DNA of 64,000 nt from UBA1141 sp963665155 (GCA_963665155.2 OY761986.2:372001-436000), one strand, 5' to 3'. Positions 52,988 through 61,682 are shown, numbered from the stretch's first letter. The notes: generated from the letters alone by a model not told the origin. Made by a program: numbers and translations.

Positions 52988-53461
52988 ATGTTCGTTGTAT
53001 CGAATAAAGAAACAATGCGGTCTTTTTTCAGAGAAGTGATTAGCCAAGGGAGGGTAGAACTGCTCGACCAAATCGCCACAGAAAATTTCCATTACCACGA
53101 CGGAGGGCATGTCGTCACCAGCGCAGCGGAAATGAAGGATCTCGTCGCTGGATACAGGGTCAGTTTCCCAGACCTGCAGGCGAACATCGAAGACGTGTTG
53201 GGCGAGGGTGACAAAGTCGCAACGCGGGTTAAATTCACCGCCACTCACCAAGGAGAGCTAATGGGTGTTGCTCCCACCGGCAGGCCCGTTACCTTTACTT
53301 TTACGATGGTGAGCAAATTCACCGGCGGCAGAAATTCGGAAGTGTGGATCAACTGGGACGCCCTGACGGTGCTACGACAAATAGGCGCTGATGTGGGCTC
53401 CGGCCAGGTGATAAAGAGGAGCGTTGGCCCACAACATGGGAGCGACAAAGACCCTCACTAA
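52988..53461 (+). CDS. SnoaL-like ester cyclase family protein
   Basis: A 157-residue protein of the SnoaL/NTF2-like superfamily. NKETMRSFFREVISQGRVEL, FHYHDGGHVVTSAAEMKDLV and VSFPDLQANIEDVLGEGDKV, then VATRVKFTATHQGELMGVAP, follow the usual pattern of the ester-cyclase subgroup. Actual substrates of such proteins vary widely, so the function is open. It stands alone between the HicB-like gene and a terminator. Confidence 0.8.
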   Translation: MFVVSNKETMRSFFREVISQGRVELLDQIATENFHYHDGGHVVTSAAEMKDLVAGYRVSFPDLQANIEDVLGEGDKVATRVKFTATHQGELMGVAPTGRPVTFTFTMVSKFTGGRNSEVWINWDALTVLRQIGADVGSGQVIKRSVGPQHGSDKDPH

Positions 53462-53491
53462 ATACCGGTTCGATTCTGTCCAACTGACTGG

Positions 53492-53514
53492 GCCCACCTA
53501 AGAGGGCTTTTTTT
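53492..53514 (+). terminator. Probable intrinsic terminator
   Basis: GCCC (53492-53495) and GGGC (53504-53507) with an eight-base loop, followed by seven T. The stem is short, so this is moderate support for ending the SnoaL-like transcript. Confidence 0.5.
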
Positions 53515-53755
53515 GAGGGTCATTTAATGCTACTTAATTCGGTCACCAAGTACCCACCGGGCTGGCGCATCGAGCATCCTCTCCGGGGTCGCCGCCCCTC
53601 CCGATGTTTGGGTTTAAGGTGGGTGGATGGGAATATGAACGTTAGGTAAGGATTAAAGCACTTTGGCGAGCCTAGAACACTTTCTGACAAGGTGGCATTA
53701 ACCAATTGGGTTCAGCATGGACCTGCCGTATGCTCCAGCTTAATGGGAGAGATAA

Positions 53756-54577
53756 ATGCCTGGCAACCTAGTTTCAGCCACTCTGCGTGGCGGCTTGTTC
53801 ACCCGAGTGGTAGGCAAGCGGCTAATCTATTTTGAAGAAATTACTTCCACCATGGATGAAGCCTCCCGTATGGCCCAAGAAGGGGCCAATGAAGGGACGG
53901 TGGTTGTCGCCGGGACTCAAGCGGCGGGCCGTGGTCGCCAAGGTAGGAACTGGGTCTCCCGTCAAGGAAACCTCTACCTGTCCATAATTTTCAGGCCCAC
54001 ACTGGAAGTGCTGCCCATGCTCAGCATCCTTGCTGGCGTGGCTGCCGTGCGGGCAATCCGCAAAACCACCGGATTGGAGTCGGGCATCAAGTGGCCCAAC
54101 GATATTATGCTGGGCGGCAAGAAGACCGGAGGAATTCTAGTTGAGAGCGCAGTGCAGGGCGACCAGGTTTCTTATGCGATCCTTGGGATTGGACTGAACG
54201 TGGGACTTGATGCTCGAGAAGAAGAGGAGATCGCAAACCTGGCAACAGCATTAAACCCGGTTGCGGGGCGCACCGTTCCTCCGGAAGATGTGTTTCGCCA
54301 GTTGCTACACGACCTGGACGCCCTTTACTTGCAAGCAACCCAAGGCGGTTCGCCTCTTCCCGAATGGGAGACCCTGCTGGAAACATTGGGTCAGTCGATT
54401 GTAGCGACTTGGAGAGACGAAGCCTATACCGGGGTGGCTGAGGGCATCGACAATTTGGGCAACCTCCAACTCCGGCTTGAAGACGGCCAATTGATGACCC
54501 TTACAGCCGGAGACGTTTCCCTACACTCCGGTCAATCCGGGACTAACAGCGCGGCTGCCCAGTCCAAAAATCCATAA
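53756..54577 (+). CDS. birA: Biotin-[acetyl-CoA-carboxylase] ligase
   Basis: A 273-residue biotin protein ligase that adenylates biotin and joins it to carrier lysines. Seen: EITSTMDEASRMAQEGANEG, the catalytic loop AAGRGRQGRNWVSRQGNLYL, IKWPNDIMLGGKKTGGILVE with the conserved Lys, and GIGLNVGLDAREEEE. The SH3-like C-terminal domain ends the protein. There is no N-terminal helix-turn-helix, so it is the non-repressor (group I) form. GGGAGA lies eight bases before the ATG. The next gene starts 13 bases after its stop. Confidence 0.92.
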   Translation: MPGNLVSATLRGGLFTRVVGKRLIYFEEITSTMDEASRMAQEGANEGTVVVAGTQAAGRGRQGRNWVSRQGNLYLSIIFRPTLEVLPMLSILAGVAAVRAIRKTTGLESGIKWPNDIMLGGKKTGGILVESAVQGDQVSYAILGIGLNVGLDAREEEEIANLATALNPVAGRTVPPEDVFRQLLHDLDALYLQATQGGSPLPEWETLLETLGQSIVATWRDEAYTGVAEGIDNLGNLQLRLEDGQLMTLTAGDVSLHSGQSGTNSAAAQSKNP

Positions 54578-54590
54578 CCGCGAGGCCATA

Positions 54591-55400
54591 ATGCTGGAAA
54601 CCTTTAGCTTGGACGGAAAAGTTGTACTGATAACCGGCGGTGGCACCGGCCTTGGCTTGGCCATGGTCCGTGCTTTGGCCCGGGCTGGCGCAAACCTGGC
54701 GTTGGCGGGTCGCCGTGCGGCGCCTATTGAAGCCGCAGCCCAAGAGGTGACAGACCTGGGCCGAGAAGCCTTGGTGGTAACGACCGACGTTACCGACTCC
54801 AAACAGGTTGACCAACTCGTCGCCACCACTCTTGACCGGTTCGGCCATATCAACGTATTGATAAACAACGCTGGCGCAGTACAAGAGAACGTGCGCAAAC
54901 CTCTCTGGGACATTACCGACGACGAATGGAACCTGGTAATGAACGTCAACCTAAGCGGGGCCTTCTTCTGCGCGCGAGCGGTGTCCAAGCCCATGGCCGA
55001 CCGGGGCAAAGGGAAGATAATCAACGTGGCTTCCGGGTTCGGGCTAAGAGCTGGCCGGGACATTTACATGTACTGCTGCAGCAAGGGTGGCATGATCCAG
55101 TTGACCAAAGTTCTGTCCTTCAACCTGGCGCGGTTCGGCATCACCGCTAATAGCATCGTTCCAGGGTTCATCCCGACAACCAGCACTGACTCGGAAATCC
55201 GGTCCACCCTGCCCCGTTCCGGCGAATTTCTACCCATTGGCAAGCTAGGCACCCCGGAAGACTTGGGTCCCGTGGCGGTTTTCCTGGCGTCGGAAGCTTC
55301 CGACTACATGACCGGCGAGATGATAATCGCCGACGGTGGCGGCCTGGCAGCGGGAATAACGCCAACCGGCCATGCCCCCGTAGTGGCCCTCGAACCGTAA
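54591..55400 (+). CDS. Short-chain dehydrogenase/reductase, FabG-like
   Basis: A 269-residue classical SDR. Cofactor motif VLITGGGTGLGLAMVRALAR, NNAG in INVLINNAGAVQE, catalytic Ser in the VASGFG region, and YCCSK as the Tyr-x3-Lys pair. The C-terminal FLASEASDYMTGEMIIADGG is typical of FabG/gluconate dehydrogenase-like members. RR at the end of the second strand suggests NADP. Substrate not identifiable. Close spacing to birA suggests one transcript. Confidence 0.9.
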   Translation: MLETFSLDGKVVLITGGGTGLGLAMVRALARAGANLALAGRRAAPIEAAAQEVTDLGREALVVTTDVTDSKQVDQLVATTLDRFGHINVLINNAGAVQENVRKPLWDITDDEWNLVMNVNLSGAFFCARAVSKPMADRGKGKIINVASGFGLRAGRDIYMYCCSKGGMIQLTKVLSFNLARFGITANSIVPGFIPTTSTDSEIRSTLPRSGEFLPIGKLGTPEDLGPVAVFLASEASDYMTGEMIIADGGGLAAGITPTGHAPVVALEP

Positions 55401-55406
55401 GCGAGC

Positions 55407-55422
55407 GTTCAGCAGTCAGCAG
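55407..55422 (+). repeat. GCTGA-family short repeat after the first SDR
   Basis: GTTCAGCAGTCAGCAG, again the TCAGCAGTCAGC core seen at 52568, directly downstream of the SDR stop codon. Confidence 0.6.
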
Positions 55423-55514
55423 TTTGCTGGTTGCAAAACTGGAAAGTCCCCAAAGACTCTAATCGTGTTCCATTAGGCAAAAATGCACCGCATTTACCGG
55501 TAATTAGTATAATT

Positions 55515-55560
55515 TAGCTGATAGCTGATAGCTGATAGCTGATAGCTGATAGCTGATAGC
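55515..55560 (+). repeat. Heptanucleotide tandem repeat (TAGCTGA)
   Basis: Six perfect head-to-tail copies of TAGCTGA plus a partial TAGC, ending one base before the AAGGAG ribosome binding site of the following gene. Seven-base periodicity in a leader is a typical substrate for slipped-strand mispairing. Confidence 0.95.
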
Positions 55561-55572
55561 CAAGGAGATTCC

Positions 55573-56337
55573 ATGCCCTCGCTACCCGAATACAGCCTCT
55601 CTGGCAAAGTTGCAATTCTCTACACCGCTGGCGGCGATGAAGCCACCGTGTTGGCCCAAGCCTTGGCCGAGGCTGGCGCAACCGTGTTCACCATCGCTCG
55701 CCGACAACAACTGTTGGAGCCGGTACTGGCCGGGTTGAAGCAATTTCCGGGAGACCACGGAGGAATTGCCGCCGATGTAGGTGGAATCCCATCCGACATG
55801 GTGCGGGCAATGGAAGCATTCTCAGGGGCCCACGGACACGTGGACATTCTGGTCAATGATGTCCGCAGCATGTTGGCTCAGCCCCTTGCCAACATTTCGG
55901 TCGAGGATTGGGACCAAATCCAATCTCGGAACGCGCGTGCAGTTTTCGTGTTGTGCAAAGAGTTGGGCCAGCGTATGCGGGAGCAAAAATACGGGCGGAT
56001 TGTGAATTTGGTGTCGATATTGGCGGAGCGAGGAATGGTTAACGGCTCGGCCTTCGCCGCAAGTCAGGCCGCTGTACTGTCGTTGACCCGTTCATTGGCT
56101 GTGGAGTTCGGCCTAGACAACATACGCGTCAATGCCCTTGGCAGCGGTTGGACCACCGCCGAAGATATACCCTTGGAAGTTCAGCAAGAAGAATTGCTGG
56201 TGCGCTATACACCCCTTCGGCGCAAGGGGCACCCCAGGGACATCGGCCCGCTGCTGGTGTATTTGGCCTCCGAGGCCTGCGATTACACAACCGGACAGCC
56301 GGTATACGTTGATGGGGGGCTTAACGCCCATCCTTAA
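55573..56337 (+). CDS. SDR-fold protein lacking catalytic residues
   Basis: A 254-residue protein of the short-chain dehydrogenase family by overall pattern (VRVNALGSGWTTAEDI-like C-terminal region, VYLASEACDYTTGQPVYVDG). The key motifs are degraded: the usual Tyr-x3-Lys is FAASQ in GSAFAASQAAVLSL (Tyr to Phe, Lys to Gln), the glycine-rich TGxxxGxG is replaced by YTAGGDEATVLA, and NNAG is NDVRS. The frame is intact and preceded by AAGGAG, so it is not a pseudogene by sequence. I infer a non-catalytic binding or regulatory partner, perhaps of the SDR upstream. The heptamer repeat sits in its leader. Confidence 0.82.
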   Translation: MPSLPEYSLSGKVAILYTAGGDEATVLAQALAEAGATVFTIARRQQLLEPVLAGLKQFPGDHGGIAADVGGIPSDMVRAMEAFSGAHGHVDILVNDVRSMLAQPLANISVEDWDQIQSRNARAVFVLCKELGQRMREQKYGRIVNLVSILAERGMVNGSAFAASQAAVLSLTRSLAVEFGLDNIRVNALGSGWTTAEDIPLEVQQEELLVRYTPLRRKGHPRDIGPLLVYLASEACDYTTGQPVYVDGGLNAHP

Positions 56338-56587
56338 ATAGTTGCCCAGGAATCAACTCTGTACCGTCCGCGGTAAATCTCTCCGCCTAATATCGGCAAA
56401 TACTTCCGGCAATTGTCGTCTGATGGTTATGGCTAATGTTCAGGCGCCTGTAAATCTGAGCGAAGCGAAGAACCTCCGGCGTAAGACAAGTCTCCCCAAG
56501 ATAACGCGGCTCAATGACACCACTCAAGCCATACTATCCTAACGGAATGACGCTCTTCTAAATGCGATGATTTGTTGAACCCCAAAT

Positions 56588-58087
56588 GTGCCTGATGTAC
56601 AATTACCGGCAATCGACATGAACGAAAAACTCACAGGGCCAACGAAATCAGTCGCACGACTTGAGGGCATGCAAGACCTCTCCCAGGAAGCGTGGCGCAC
56701 CAGAAGAGACCTACAGGATAGGCTGTGCGATTTGATAGCAAGCTTCGGTTACAGTCATATTGAAACACCTATCCTAGAGCCTACCGACCTGTTTTTACGC
56801 AAGTCCGGTGGTGCCTTGGCCTCTCGCATTTATAGCTTCACCGACCCGGGCAGCAACCCGGTAAGCCTTCGCCCTGAGTTTACCTCCTCCATTATGAGGC
56901 ACTATCTGGAACACATGGGGGAAACTCTTCTTCCCGCCCGCTGGCAATATGCTGGCCCCGTTTTCCGTTACGATGTCTCCCATCCTGAATCCAGGGGCCA
57001 GTTCACCCAGATTGGAGCGGAGTTGCTGGGGTCCTCCAGCATCCTGGCCGATGCCGAGATTTTGTGTCTGGCGACTCAGGTGCTCTCCATATTGGAACTG
57101 CCTGGGGAAGTCGATGAATGGCGCTTGGAATTGGCCGACTTGGACGTGCTCAACAGCGTGCTGGACGCCGTGGGTGTGTCCGAGAGGACCAGGACCTTTA
57201 TTATCGACAGTGTGCCCAAACTGAAGCTCGGCCACCATGTCATCCCCCAGTTGATGGAAGAAGCCGAGCGGTTGCGCTTGACGGGACAAAACGCCCAAGA
57301 AGACCACTTGGTGGAGGCCGTTCAAGGTTTGGATGACGGCCAAGCCCGAGTGGTGCTTCGGGGTTTGCTCAAGTGGAGCGCCGCCGATCAGTTGGGGCAA
57401 CGGACCGCCGATGAAGTTGTCGAACGATTGCTACGCAAGTTGCGGGGCAGTGACGACAGCAAAATTCTCAAACGTGGATTGGAATTGGCTTGCGATCTGG
57501 CTGTAATACGGGGCGAACCTGAGATCACTCTGGGAAAAGTCGATGCGGTTGTACGGACCGCTGGCGCCGAAACCGGCGCTTTCCAGCGACTCTCCCAACT
57601 GCTGAACTTGGTTCTCTCGGATTCCGCAATTGGGGGCCACTTGGATCTGGATTTCGGGTTGGTCCGCGGAATGGCGTACTATAATGGGATTGTTTTTGAG
57701 GTCAATCATCCTCGTTGGCCCGAATCCTTGGGAGGAGGCGGTCGTTACGACGGTCTTGCTAGGGCGCTTGGCGCGCAAGATGTCGTCCCCGCCTTGGGTT
57801 TTGCCTACAACCTGGAGGCTTTGCTAGCCATTTCTTCTGCCACGAACAAGGGCAGCAGCGTCACCGACTCCACAAAAGAAACCGCTCTGGTTGTTACGGA
57901 TAGCCCAAAAGCCTTTCGGGACGCTCTGGTGGCAACCCAAGAATTGCGCCAACAGGGAATCTCCGCAGAGTTGGATGTTGACGACTTGGATTTAGACCGG
58001 GCACTCGCTTATGCTTCCCAGAAGGGAATAAATAAGGTCGTCCAATTGGGAAGCGACGGGCAACGGAAGGTCCACGTAATTGAGTAA
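56588..58087 (+). CDS. hisZ: ATP phosphoribosyltransferase regulatory subunit (HisRS-like)
   Basis: A 499-residue histidyl-tRNA-synthetase-like protein. GMQDLSQEAWRTRRDLQDRL, LRPEFTSSIMRHYLEHMG (in place of the synthetase LRPEGT), the motif 2 region AGPVFRYDVSHPESRGQFTQ, GLVRGMAYYNGIVFEVNHP and GGGGRYDGLARALG are visible, then a C-terminal region (ETALVVTDSPKAFRDALVAT onward) resembling the anticodon-binding domain. Its position immediately before hisG argues for HisZ, the allosteric partner of HisG, over a true HisRS. HisZ proteins often lack the C-terminal domain, so a bifunctional or synthetase role is not excluded. The start is GTG (56588) or an ATG ten codons later; neither has a clear ribosome binding site. 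Confidence 0.75.
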   Translation: MPDVQLPAIDMNEKLTGPTKSVARLEGMQDLSQEAWRTRRDLQDRLCDLIASFGYSHIETPILEPTDLFLRKSGGALASRIYSFTDPGSNPVSLRPEFTSSIMRHYLEHMGETLLPARWQYAGPVFRYDVSHPESRGQFTQIGAELLGSSSILADAEILCLATQVLSILELPGEVDEWRLELADLDVLNSVLDAVGVSERTRTFIIDSVPKLKLGHHVIPQLMEEAERLRLTGQNAQEDHLVEAVQGLDDGQARVVLRGLLKWSAADQLGQRTADEVVERLLRKLRGSDDSKILKRGLELACDLAVIRGEPEITLGKVDAVVRTAGAETGAFQRLSQLLNLVLSDSAIGGHLDLDFGLVRGMAYYNGIVFEVNHPRWPESLGGGGRYDGLARALGAQDVVPALGFAYNLEALLAISSATNKGSSVTDSTKETALVVTDSPKAFRDALVATQELRQQGISAELDVDDLDLDRALAYASQKGINKVVQLGSDGQRKVHVIE

Positions 58088-58117
58088 TCAGGCGAGTGAC
58101 CACAGGCGAGTGATCAA

Positions 58118-59194
58118 TTGAGCAGCCAAAGTTTAAGTGACTCTGTAGTCAACACCAACGGGAGTACCGAACTACAGGAAACCGGTGGCGGCGCAAAACC
58201 GTCCCTCACATTAGTAATTCCTAGCGATGGAGACCTGCACGATTCGTCTTTGAACTTTTTGAAGACCTGCGGATTAAACGTGGTCCGCCCCAGCGCCAGG
58301 CGTTATACCGCCGTTATACCTTCACTGCCCGGCGTTGAGGTGCTGTTCCAGCGCACCGCCGACATTACCCAGAAAGTCGAGGAAGGCAGTGCTGAGCTCG
58401 GCATTACGGGCTTGGACCGATTAATCGAGTACAGGAACGACGAGCAGCGAGTAGTACCCATAATCGAAAACCTTCGATTTGGCCGCTGCGAGTTCGTTTT
58501 GGCGGTGCCCGATTCCTGGCTTGATGTAACATCCGTGGCTGATCTGGCAGATTTGGCATTGGAATTCCGCCAGAATGGCAAGCAGCTTAGGATCGCCAAC
58601 AAGTATCCACGACTGCTGCAAAGATACCTTTTTGCCAGGGGCATAAATTACTTCACCCTGGTACCGGCCAGCGGCACCCTTGAAGCAGCACCCGCCGCCG
58701 GCTATGCCGACCTAATTGCCGACTTGACCGCAACCGGCGTAACCATGCGGGAAAATGGCCTTAAAACCCTGGATGAAGGCACCGTTCTGGTGTCCCAGGC
58801 GTGTTTGATTGGAAACCCGGAGTTGCTTTTGGCTTCTCCCGCCGGTCTCGAATTGGCCCGGTCCATTGTCGAGCTTATGGAAGCCAACCTCAGGGCGGAA
58901 CCCTACTACCGGTTGACCGCCAATGTTAAAGGTGCATCCGCAGAGGTAGTCAGCGCCACCGTACTGGCCCGACCCGACCTTGCCGGACTGCGCGGCCCTA
59001 CGGTCGCTCGGGTTTACAATGTGGAAGAAGAAGACTGGCACAGCGTCAGCCTTCTGGTCAAGAAAGAAAAGCTGCTGGAAGCGGTGGACCACCTTCGCAA
59101 TTGCGGGGCCATAGACATCGCAGCTTCGCAGCTAAGTTACCTGTTTGACGGCCATTCCCAGGCGTACCATAATCTGTTTGAACGCAAAACCTGA
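58118..59194 (+). CDS. hisG: ATP phosphoribosyltransferase, long form
   Basis: A 358-residue HisG, first enzyme of histidine synthesis (ATP + PRPP). Seen: SLTLVIPSDGDLHDSSLNFL at the start of the catalytic domain, LPGVEVLFQRTADITQKVEE, ELGITGLDRLIEYRND, the PRPP loop ASGTLEAAPAAGYADLIADL, and a C-terminal ACT-like domain with LRGPTVARVYNVEEEDWHSV and LLEAVDHLRNCGAIDIAASQ. That domain marks the long, self-regulated form. About 25 residues precede the domain. The start is TTG, 31 bases after hisZ. The pairing with hisZ is unexpected because HisZ normally serves the short form. Confidence 0.9.
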   Translation: MSSQSLSDSVVNTNGSTELQETGGGAKPSLTLVIPSDGDLHDSSLNFLKTCGLNVVRPSARRYTAVIPSLPGVEVLFQRTADITQKVEEGSAELGITGLDRLIEYRNDEQRVVPIIENLRFGRCEFVLAVPDSWLDVTSVADLADLALEFRQNGKQLRIANKYPRLLQRYLFARGINYFTLVPASGTLEAAPAAGYADLIADLTATGVTMRENGLKTLDEGTVLVSQACLIGNPELLLASPAGLELARSIVELMEANLRAEPYYRLTANVKGASAEVVSATVLARPDLAGLRGPTVARVYNVEEEDWHSVSLLVKKEKLLEAVDHLRNCGAIDIAASQLSYLFDGHSQAYHNLFERKT

Positions 59195-59315
59195 CGCATG
59201 GAGCCTTGAGCCTTTCGATTGGCCCACCAGGCGGCTTGCGTCCATAAATGCCGCACTTGAATGCCGCCCTTGAATGAAGTTAACCGGGCTTTCGCCCGTG
59301 GAGTATCGACGGACC

Positions 59316-60092
59316 ATGCCAAACCTGCCGATGCATATATACCTGGCCGACCAGGTGGCAAAACGATTGAATTGGGACTGGGTGAACGACCATCGTGGTA
59401 GCCTCTATTTGGGTTCCACCGCGCCGGACATTCGCATCATGACCAAATGGCCCAGAGAGCGCACCCACTTCGCACCCTTGTCCGCGGACGAGGTTGGCAC
59501 CGGTACCAGGCAGATGTTCAAGCTCCACCCCGAGCTTGAAGACTGGGACGCAGCATCCGAGCCCACCAAAGCGTTCCTGGTAGGTTATATCAGCCACCTG
59601 GTTGCTGATGAAGCATGGATTACCAACGTATACCGCCCTAACTTCGACCCTCCTGCGGGCCAGTGTATGGTCGCCAGAGACCAGGTTGAAGCCAACCTTT
59701 GGGATCGGGCGCTACAACTGGAAATGGACCGGGCTGCTGGCGACAAGATGGCGGGACTCTTGCCCGGTGGCGAAGTGTTGGCCGACGCCGATCTGGGCGT
59801 TCAGGTCGCTTTCCTGGAACCCGGCTCCCTGCAGGAATGGAGGGAGTGGGTTTTGCGATTTCTCGGCTGGGACCTTACTTGGGAGCGGCTCAAGCGAGCG
59901 TTGAACCGCATGTACCGGGACGACGAAAATGTACAGCGAGTCGTTGATACGTTCATCGACGAAATGCCAGCCAGCCTGGAGCGGATCTACGAAAAAATAT
60001 CCTTGGAGAAAATCGACGCTTACCGCCAACGGGCCTTGGAGGATACTTTAAGCGAGGTCCTTCAACGGTGGGGGCAGCTTGACCGGAACTGA
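59316..60092 (+). CDS. Zinc-dependent phospholipase C-like protein
   Basis: A 258-residue protein of the zinc-dependent phospholipase C (PF00882-like) family. MPNLPMHIYLADQVAKRLNW begins the domain with the first His, LYLGSTAPDIRIMTKWPRER and THFAPLSADEVGTGT supply conserved Asp and His, and FLVGYISHLVADEAWITNVY carries the characteristic helix His/Asp. I place the start at the ATG at 59316, where the family begins, instead of 14 codons upstream. No signal peptide, so it acts inside the cell. It interrupts the his cluster between hisG and hisD with no obvious link to histidine; true enzymatic activity is untested for most such homologs. Confidence 0.75.
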   Translation: MPNLPMHIYLADQVAKRLNWDWVNDHRGSLYLGSTAPDIRIMTKWPRERTHFAPLSADEVGTGTRQMFKLHPELEDWDAASEPTKAFLVGYISHLVADEAWITNVYRPNFDPPAGQCMVARDQVEANLWDRALQLEMDRAAGDKMAGLLPGGEVLADADLGVQVAFLEPGSLQEWREWVLRFLGWDLTWERLKRALNRMYRDDENVQRVVDTFIDEMPASLERIYEKISLEKIDAYRQRALEDTLSEVLQRWGQLDRN

Positions 60093-60139
60093 CCAGCTTA
60101 ATTAATCTCAATCAAGAGCCCCGATAGAAACACCCACAC

Positions 60140-60206
60140 TGTCTTGCTGAGCAAAGCGAAGAAAGTTGTCTTAACGCAGCGATTCTTCGTTTCGCTCGGA
60201 ATGACA
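60140..60206 (+). repeat. Imperfect inverted repeat, dispersed-repeat type
   Basis: TGTCTTGCTGAGCAAAGCGA at 60140 and the arm ending CGCTCGGAATGACA at 60206 are imperfect complements. They form a hairpin between the phospholipase-like gene and hisD. A half copy of the same kind (CTGAGCGAAGCGAAGAA) lies at 56456-56472. Confidence 0.65.
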
Positions 60207-60255
60207 AACCAGAATTCGTTTTAGTATTTCTTAAATATATTAAGGACAAAAACTG

Positions 60256-61587
60256 TTGAAGCTCACTTTAATTCGCGGTGTTGAAGGCGCAGAGGAAATC
60301 CTAACCCGAGTTGACCCGTTGGACTTGAGCGCCCTGCCCGAGCCGGTGTTGGAGCGGACTCGCCAAGCCTTCGGAGAAGATGTCACGCCCGAGCAGTCCG
60401 TGGTAAAAATGCTCCAGGACGTTCGCCAAGAGGGCGACGCCGCCGTGCGCCGCTACTCCAAGTTGCTGGACGGAGTGGAACTCAGCAGCTTTGAGATCAG
60501 TAGAGACCAACTGGCGCAGGCCTCGGCGTCAATCTCCGAAGAACTGCGTGAATCCCTGAAACTGGCGGCCGAACGGGTGCGCCGGTTCCACCAAGCGGTG
60601 ATGCCCAAAGACTGGCTGGACCAAGAAGAGGGTCTCGGCCAATTGGTGCGGCCCCTAGAACGGGTGGGCCTGTACGCCCCCGGCGGTACCGCCGCGTATC
60701 CATCCACAGTACTCATGACTGCCATCCCAGCCAGAGTTGCTGGCGTAAAAGAAGTGATCCTCTGCACTCCCGCCCGGCCCGGCGAGGCGTTGAATCCGGC
60801 GGTCCTGGCTGCTGCTGAAATTTCCGGAGTGGACGCCATCTATCAGATTGGCGGCGTCCCGGCCATCGGCGCAATGGCCTACGGGACGGAGTCCGTCCCC
60901 AAGGTAGACAAGATTTGCGGCCCCGGCAATGTATTTGTCGCCTATGCCAAGAAATTGGTACAGGGGCAGGTGGATATCGACGGCGTTTTCGGCCCAACCG
61001 AGACTGTTGTGATTGCAGACGATTCCGCGGACCCCAGCTTCTGCGCCGCCGATCTCATTGGCCAAGCGGAGCACGACCCCTTGGCCACGGCGATTCTCAT
61101 TACCGATTCTCAGGCCTTGATTGACAGGATTGAGCGAGAACTGGACGTGCAACTGGGAACACAGCTTCGAGGTGACCTTGCCCGGCAGGCCCTGGAACGT
61201 CAGGGCCGGGTAGTGCTGGTCGATTCCGTGGCCCAAGCCGTGGAAGTAGCCGACCGCATCGCTCCGGAGCATATGTGTTTGATGGTTAAAGACCCGTGGC
61301 AATGGGCGGGCACGGTTAAGCATGCCGGAGGATTGTTCTTGGGCGAGTACTCCCCCGAGGTAATGGGGGACTACGTTGCCGGACCCAGCCACGTGATGCC
61401 CACCGGCGGCACCGCCCGCTTCAGTTCGGCGCTCAGTGTCCACCAGTTCTTGCGCACCATGCCGGTGGTAAGCTTGAGTCCCGGCGACTTTCGGAAGTTG
61501 GGACCGGCGGCAATTGAAATTGCCAAAGCCGAGGGTTTGGGCGGTCACGCCACCGCCGTTCAAATGCGCCTGGATAAACTGGGATAG
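60256..61587 (+). CDS. hisD: Histidinol dehydrogenase
   Basis: A 443-residue NAD- and zinc-dependent enzyme making histidine from histidinol. Seen: the substrate region RPLERVGLYAPGGTAAYPST, KICGPGNVFVAYAKKLVQGQ and VDIDGVFGPTETVVIADDSA, then AEHDPLATAILIT (zinc ligand His), and SPEVMGDYVAGPSHVMPTGG near the C-terminus with further ligands. The start is TTG with AAGGA ten bases upstream. Normal length. Confidence 0.95.
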   Translation: MKLTLIRGVEGAEEILTRVDPLDLSALPEPVLERTRQAFGEDVTPEQSVVKMLQDVRQEGDAAVRRYSKLLDGVELSSFEISRDQLAQASASISEELRESLKLAAERVRRFHQAVMPKDWLDQEEGLGQLVRPLERVGLYAPGGTAAYPSTVLMTAIPARVAGVKEVILCTPARPGEALNPAVLAAAEISGVDAIYQIGGVPAIGAMAYGTESVPKVDKICGPGNVFVAYAKKLVQGQVDIDGVFGPTETVVIADDSADPSFCAADLIGQAEHDPLATAILITDSQALIDRIERELDVQLGTQLRGDLARQALERQGRVVLVDSVAQAVEVADRIAPEHMCLMVKDPWQWAGTVKHAGGLFLGEYSPEVMGDYVAGPSHVMPTGGTARFSSALSVHQFLRTMPVVSLSPGDFRKLGPAAIEIAKAEGLGGHATAVQMRLDKLG

Positions 61588-61682
61588 TTGGACCGAAATG
61601 AGCGATGTCGCAGCGGCAATTTAACTTCGATCTAGCCAAAGGGCCTGTTAGGAAATTAAAAACCGGCGTCTGAAACAAAATT

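Noticed and set aside
55515..55560. Possible CRISPR-like array
   Set aside because: Units are seven bases with no spacers and no cas genes nearby; it is a simple tandem repeat.
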